Source of the DNA: Acephala macrosclerotiorum
Lineage: Eukaryota > Ascomycota > Leotiomycetes > Helotiales > Mollisiaceae
NCBI GenBank assembly: GCA_014904845.1
Contig: MU119887.1
Span: 1-14,406 of the forward strand
Direction: 5' to 3'
Length of the DNA: 14,406 nt
Position 1 is the stretch's first letter, and each line of letters opens with the position of its first letter. Both the position numbers and the translations under genes were made by a program. Below are positions 8,729 through 14,406 of this stretch, piece after piece. The notes under the pieces are model-generated. The model ran no database searches, was not told where the DNA came from, and saw only the letters and a program-made list of their open reading frames with translations.

Positions 8729-9468
8729 TTTTTATTAATCGTTTTATCGAAAAATACGTACGCTAATAATATTATTAATAAACTAATAATAATTTAATCG
8801 ATTGTTAATATTATCGATTATTTTAATTTAATACTAATAATATTAAAATATTATTAATAGTATTAATTTAAAATTAAATATTTAAATATTTAAAACTTAT
8901 AATTTATAATATTTATTTAATTTATTATAAAAATTTCAAATAAATTTATTAAATACGTATTGAAATATTAAATTATAAAATTAAAACTTATTAAATTTTA
9001 ATATTTTTCGCTAAAATTTATATATAGATTAATAATCGCGTTTTATTCGATTAATAAATTTTTATTATTTTATAAATTATATAAATAAATAAAAATAAGA
9101 ATTAAAAATATTAACGTTATTTAAAATTTAATCGTAAAATCGATCGATTTAAATAAAGTTTACACGTGTAAAAATACCGATTAAACATACGAATAATTGT
9201 ATTACGTTACGTTATTCGATATTAAAAGTTTAAATTAAAATATTTAAAAATTAAGCGATTTAATTAATTAAAGTATAACTATATAAATACTTATTTAAAA
9301 ATCGCGCGTAATCGTTTACAATCGTTAAAAATCGAGAGTTTTAATATTTTTATTAGTTTAAATTTATTTATTAATCGATTATTATTAAATATTAAAAATT
9401 TAAATATACAATTATTATATAACGCGCGCTATTAATAAATCGCGAGTATTATTAATAATTAATTAATT
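8729..9468 (+). repeat. Direct repeat R1, copy 1 (about 740 bp)
   Basis: Matches about 11044-11756 in the same orientation over nearly its whole length. Identical 20-base blocks include TTATCGATTATTTTAATTTA (8811 here, 11126 there) and ATCGTAAAATCGATCGATTT (9131 here, 11456 there). The offset between copies drifts from 2315 through 2325 to 2289 bases, so there are a few small insertions or deletions. Many of the base differences are transitions. It could be one long terminal repeat of a dead retrotransposon or a copy of some other mobile element; neither target duplications nor element genes are recognisable. Confidence 0.8.
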
Positions 9469-10271
9469 TATAAATTGTTTTTTTAATGTTTTATTATAAA
9501 TAATTAATTATTATTATAAAGAATTTAATATAAATTAATAATTTAATTATATTTAAAATTTTATATAAATTTTAATAAATATTATTTTATTTAATAATAT
9601 ATAATATTTATTTATTTTTTAATTTAAAATTTTATTTTTTTTTTAATTTATATTAAATATTAATTTATTATTATATAAATATTATTCGTATAAAAATTCG
9701 AATTTTTTTTTTAAAATAATTATATATTTAAATTAAAATAAATAAATAATATATAATATTTTAAAAATATAATTATTTATAAATTTATAAATTTTAAATT
9801 TAAATATTATTTTTTTGTAAATTAAAAATTTATTTTAATATTATAAAAAGAAAAGAAAATTATAAAATGAAATAATTTATAAATATTCTTTTTATTTATA
9901 TTATTTATTATTATTAAATTAATTTTATTTTTTTTGTATATTTTTAAAAATAAATAAAATAATTATATTATAATTTATTTAATTTATTTTTATATTTTTA
10001 ATTATTTATTAATTATTAATTATTTTTTATTATATATATTTTAATATTTTTTTTAAATTAATTTTTAAAAATTAAATTTTTTTTAAAATTCTTTTTTCGT
10101 AATTATTAATATATTTTTTTTATTTCGAAAAAAAAAAAAAATTTATTCGTTTTAATTAATTTAAGAAACAAATTAACGAATAATTTAATTTTTTTTATTT
10201 TAATATTTATAATATTTTATAAACTTTATAAAAAATTATAAAATTTTCAATTTTATTAAAAATAAATTTTT

Positions 10272-10860
10272 TAAATTATATAATTAAAAAATTATAAAAA
10301 AAATAAAATTTTAATATTTTTTTTAATTTTTAATAATTAATAATTTTAATATTTAAATAAAAATTAATTTTAAAGTTTTTAAAGTTTTAAAATATTTTAA
10401 AAAAATATTTATTAAAATTTTTTTTAAAAATTATATAATTATAAAATTGAAAATTTTTTTTTTTAATATTTTAAATAATAATATTTTCATATTTTAATTA
10501 ATATTTTAACGTTTAATAATTTTAATATTTTAAATAAAATTTTTTTTTTAAATTTTTAAAATTTTTAATTTATATTTATTTATTATAATAAATTTTAAAA
10601 TTGTTTTTAAAAATTATATAATTATAAAATTATAAAAAAAATAAAATTTTAATATTCTAACGTTTAATATTTTAATATTTAATAATTAATAATTTTAATA
10701 TTTTAAATAAAAACGTATTCGAAAATTTTATTAATTATAATAATTTCAAATTTTTTTTTTTTAAAACTTTCGATTTATATTTACTTATTATAATAATTAT
10801 TTATTAAAAAAAATCTTTTAAAACTTTTTTTAAAAATTATATAATTATAAAATAATACTT
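10272..10860 (-). repeat. Inverted array: three to four copies of the same unit as at 7845-8085
   Basis: The words AAATTATATAATTA and AATAAAATTTTAATATT, followed by CGTTTAATA-type and TTTTAATATTTTAAATAAAA-type stretches, begin near 10272, 10427, 10608 and 10833 (the last partial). They are the reverse complement of the units at 7845 and 7996. Spacing is about 155, 181 and 225 bases. Neighbouring sequence also pairs across the gap: 8205-8240 and about 10137-10172 are near-perfect reverse complements. Low sequence complexity lowers certainty about unit edges. Confidence 0.6.
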
Positions 10861-11043
10861 ATAAAAGAATTATAATAAGTTTATTAAATAAATCGAAATT
10901 AAATTTTAATATTTATTTATTAATAAAAAAAACTTATAAAATATAAATTTTTAATTTTAAACTCGTTAATATTTTAAATAAAAATATATTTAAAAAGTTT
11001 TATAATCGCGATTTATAATACGCGATTATATCGAGAAAAATAT

Positions 11044-11756
11044 TTTTTATTAATTATTTTATCGAAAAATACATATATTAATAATATTATTAACGAGTTA
11101 ATAATAATTTAATCTATTATTAATATTATCGATTATTTTAATTTAATATTAATAACGTTAACTCGATATTAAAAATATTAAAATATTACTAATAATATTA
11201 ATTTAAAATTAAATATTTAAATATTTAAAATTTGTAATTTATAGTATTTATTTAATTTATTATAAAAGTCTCAAATAAATTTATCGAGCGCGTATTAAAA
11301 TATTAAATTATAAAATTAAAAATTATTAAATTTGAATATTTTTTATTAAAATTTATATACAAATTAATAATCGCTTTTTATTCGATTAATTATTAAAAGT
11401 ATCGAAATATTAAATAAAAATAAAAATTGAAAATATTAATATTATTTAAAATTTAATCGTAAAATCGATCGATTTAAACAAAATTTACGTTTATATTACG
11501 TTATTCGATATTAAAAATTTAAATTAAAATATTTAAAAATTAAACGACTTAGTTAATTAAAGTGTAATTGTATAAATACTTATTTAAAAATCGCGTATAA
11601 TCGTTTATAATCGTCGAAAATCGAAAGTTTTAATATTTTTATTAATTCGAATTTATTTATTAATCGATTATTATTAAACTCTAAAAATTTAAATATATAA
11701 TTACTATATAATACGTGCCTTTGATAAATCGCTAATATTATTAGCAATTAATTAAT
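11044..11756 (+). repeat. Direct repeat R1, copy 2 (about 713 bp)
   Basis: Second copy of the segment at 8729-9468, starting 2315 bases downstream of copy 1. It carries about 20 extra bases near 11152-11175 (an AACGTTAACTCGATATT stretch) that copy 1 lacks, and smaller deletions later. The sequence between the copies is about 1.6 kb, too short for a full retrotransposon interior, and it contains the inverted array. Confidence 0.8.
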
Positions 11757-13400
11757 AATATAATAATAATTTAATAATATAATTTAAAATTTAAAATATA
11801 AATATATTTAATTAAATTTTAATTTATTTATATGTTTTATATAATTTAAATAAAAAGTTATATTGATTTTTAAAAAATAAATTAATTATAAACTTTTAAT
11901 ATTTTTAATCGAAAAATATTAAAAATTATATAAAAAATTCTTTTTTTAATAAATTAATTAAAAAATTCTATTTAATATATTTTTTAAAATTTAAAAAAAT
12001 AGATTATTTTTTTTTTAAAAAAATTTATATTAGTATTTATAATAAATAATTAATTATATTTTTTTTAAATTAAATTTATAATTATTTTAATTTAAAAAAT
12101 ATAAATAATAATAATTAATTTCATATTATATTTTTTTATATATTTTATAAGTTTTTTTAAAATAATATAATTTTAAATATAATATATATATTTTTATATT
12201 ATTTTATAATTAAATAATTAAAAATATTAAAATATTTATTTCGAATTATTTATTTTTATTTTTAAATTTTTAAATAATTTTTTATATAAAATTATATATA
12301 ATAATTAATTAAATTATTAATAATTATAAATAATATAAAATAATAATATTTAAATATTATATTTAAATTAAATATAAAATTTTTATTTAAAATAAAAAAT
12401 TTTATTATTTAAAATTTTATTATATAATTATTAAATTATAATTATTATAAAAATATATATTTAATTTATTTTATATTTATATAATTTATATTTATAAAAT
12501 TATATAATTTAAAATATTATTTTATTTTTATTTTAATATAATCTCGATATTTTAAAAATAATTTTTTTTATATTTTTTTATTATATATAAAAAATAAAAA
12601 TAATTTTTATTCGTTTTATATATTACAATTTTTAAATAATTAATTAAAATTTATTTTTATTATATAAAATATTTTTATTAATATTTTTTAAATAAATTTA
12701 TATTTTTATATTATTTAAAATATATTTATTTTAAATATTTATATAATTTTATAATTTATTAAAAATAATTAATTCGTAAAATAATTTATTATTTTTTTTA
12801 TAATTTTTATTTTATTCGTATTTTAATATTTTTTAATTATTAATTTTCGAATTAAATTTTTTCGAATTTAATAATATAAATTTATTTTTTAAATAAATTT
12901 AAATTTTATTAATAAAATATTTTTAATTGTTTTTAAATTTTTATATATTTTTCGATTATAAATATTTTTAATAATTTAAAAATTTTTTAATTTTATATTT
13001 AATATTTAAATTAATAAATTTAAAATCAATTTTTAAAATATATAATATTTTTTATAATATTAATTTAAAAATTAAAATATAAAATATCGAATATATATTT
13101 ATATTTTTTAAATATAAATTTTATATTATAATATTTATTATAATATAATAAAAATTTTACGATTATAAATTATATATTTTTTATAAATTTTTTTTATAAA
13201 ACTTTTAATTATTTAATTTAAATTTTAATATTTTACGATTTTAATATTATATTATAAAATATTTAATAAATTTTTAAATTCTAATTACACTTAATATAAA
13301 AAAATAAAATTTTTATATTTTTTATTATTATATTATTATATACGAATTATATTAATAATAAAAAATTTATTTAATTATTTTATTAATATTTAATATAGTA

Positions 13401-13424
13401 ATATATATATATATATATATATAT
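13401..13424. repeat. AT dinucleotide microsatellite, 12 units
   Basis: An uninterrupted run of 12 AT pairs. It has no visible relation to a gene and is self-complementary. Confidence 0.9.
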
Positions 13425-13813
13425 TATTTAATTTAATTTTTTTATTTATTTATTTATTTAAAAATAAAAAATTATAAAAAATTTATTTTAATTTAAAATA
13501 ATTTTATTTAATATTTTATAATTTTATTTTTAAATTTCAAAATATAAAAATTATATAAATTTTTTTTTATAATTTTCGCGATTTTTTAATATTTATATAT
13601 TAAAAGTTTATATTATTTTTTAATTATTTTTATTTATAAAAGTTTTTAATATTTATATAGTAATATATTTACCGTTTTTAAAATCTCGAGTAAATAAAAA
13701 TAATTCGTTTAAATACGAGAATTTTTTTTAATTTAATTGTTTTAATACTAGTATCGCGTTTATAATTAATCGTAACGTAATTTTATCGATTTTATAAAAA
13801 TTTTAATATTGTA

Positions 13814-13864
13814 ATTCCACGGGAATGCATTTAAAATTACTAATTTAAAAAATAATTTAAATGC
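13814..13864. repeat. Two adjacent short inverted repeats
   Basis: ATTCC (13814-13818) and GGAAT (13822-13826) pair around 3 bases. Directly after, GCATTTAAAATTA (13827-13839) pairs with TAATTTAAATGC (13853-13864) with one unpaired base. The patch contains CpC, CpA and TpG, which are otherwise scarce in this block, so it may be less altered than its surroundings. No function is recognised. Confidence 0.5.
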
Positions 13865-14406
13865 GAAAATAGTAAATTATATATTTAATTAAAATATATT
13901 TTTTTATAAAATAAATTTTCGTTACGACTAATAAAAATCGAGAAATTTAAATCGTAATATAAAAATTAATTCGTAGTCGTATAATCGATAATTTAATTTT
14001 AAATATTAAATTAAATTAATAATTTTCTCGTTTTAATAAAAATATTAAAATTTTAATCGTTTTTCGAATTGTTTATATTTCGATAATTAATAACGTCGTA
14101 ATATTATAATTAGTATTAATCGAATTTACGTTGAAAATTTAATTAAAAATCGATTTTTCTATGTAATATCTCGTATTTATATTATTATTTTAAAATATAT
14201 AATATATTTAATAATTAGAATTATTTTAAATTTATATTATCGTTTTTTTTCTCGACGTTTTAATAATTATATAAATACGATTTAATTTTAAAATCTCGAA
14301 ATAATTTTAATTCGATTTTATTTATTTTAAAATCGTTATAATTTAATATTTTAACGTATTAATTTTTTAGTATTTTTTATATATTTATTACTTTTTTTTT
14401 TTTTTT

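Larger units (their letters stand above)
7200..14406. other. Extreme AT-rich block, right (RIP-altered repeats)
   Basis: Composition collapses from ordinary to extremely AT-rich over about 150 bases (7150-7300), and no gene or long open frame follows to the window end. Surviving C are again mostly in CpG (TCG, ACG). Unlike the left block, repeat structure is still readable here: direct repeats, inverted arrays, a 15-bp tandem and microsatellites, listed separately. Stretches outside those (for example 9470-10090 and 11757-13650) show only low-complexity A/T sequence. From about 13660 to 14160 CpG becomes somewhat denser and a few non-CpG words appear, which may mark the start of another composition change beyond the window. 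Confidence 0.8.

Noticed and set aside
14391..14406. Terminal poly-T run as a telomere or poly-A tail of a retroelement
   Set aside because: It is a short homopolymer at the window edge in an AT block with many similar runs; no telomere repeat is present.

Overview
The window looks like nuclear DNA of a filamentous ascomycete (Pezizomycotina) whose repeats have been heavily altered by repeat-induced point mutation (RIP). There are two reasons. About 3 kb in the middle (roughly 4.1-7.2 kb) has ordinary base composition and carries a fungal-type, intron-rich secreted peptidase gene. Everything around it is extremely AT-rich: a hand count of bases 1-600 gives 15 C and 15 G (5% GC), and 12 of the 15 C lie in CpG. 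The species cannot be named from the sequence.

Layout. 1 to about 3230: extreme AT block with no genes, only microsatellite-like stretches. About 3230-4120: a composition ramp in which GC and CpG rise steadily, as expected where RIP leaks from repeats into neighbouring unique DNA. About 4120-5263: normal-composition upstream region with no recognisable gene but several candidate GATA-factor and CreA-type sites. 5264 to about 7155: a broken plus-strand gene for a sedolisin (peptidase family S53, tripeptidyl-peptidase-like). I can place its start, signal peptide, pro-domain, five introns of only 41-44 nt, and three of the four catalytic-centre residues (Glu, Asp, Asp). The reading frame is broken by three in-frame stops and two single-base-type frameshifts in the pro-domain. 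It is broken again in the C-terminal half, where only short degraded blocks can be matched and the catalytic-serine motif is not convincingly present. About 7200-14406: a second extreme AT block that begins more abruptly than the left one ends.

The right AT block has repeat structure. A segment of about 0.72 kb occurs twice in direct orientation (about 8729-9468 and 11044-11756). A second unit occurs at least twice forward (7845-8085) and three to four times inverted (10272-10860), so inverted arms surround the first direct-repeat copy. A 15-bp unit repeats three times in tandem at 7776-7820. These are probably remains of transposable elements erased by RIP; no element protein can be read.

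No new multi-gene system is visible. The window shows one decaying secreted-peptidase gene in a small island inside RIP-altered heterochromatin-like DNA. The points most worth following are the extreme CpG-sparing mutation pattern, the asymmetric RIP ramp, the intact tiny introns in a disabled gene, and the nested direct and inverted repeats.
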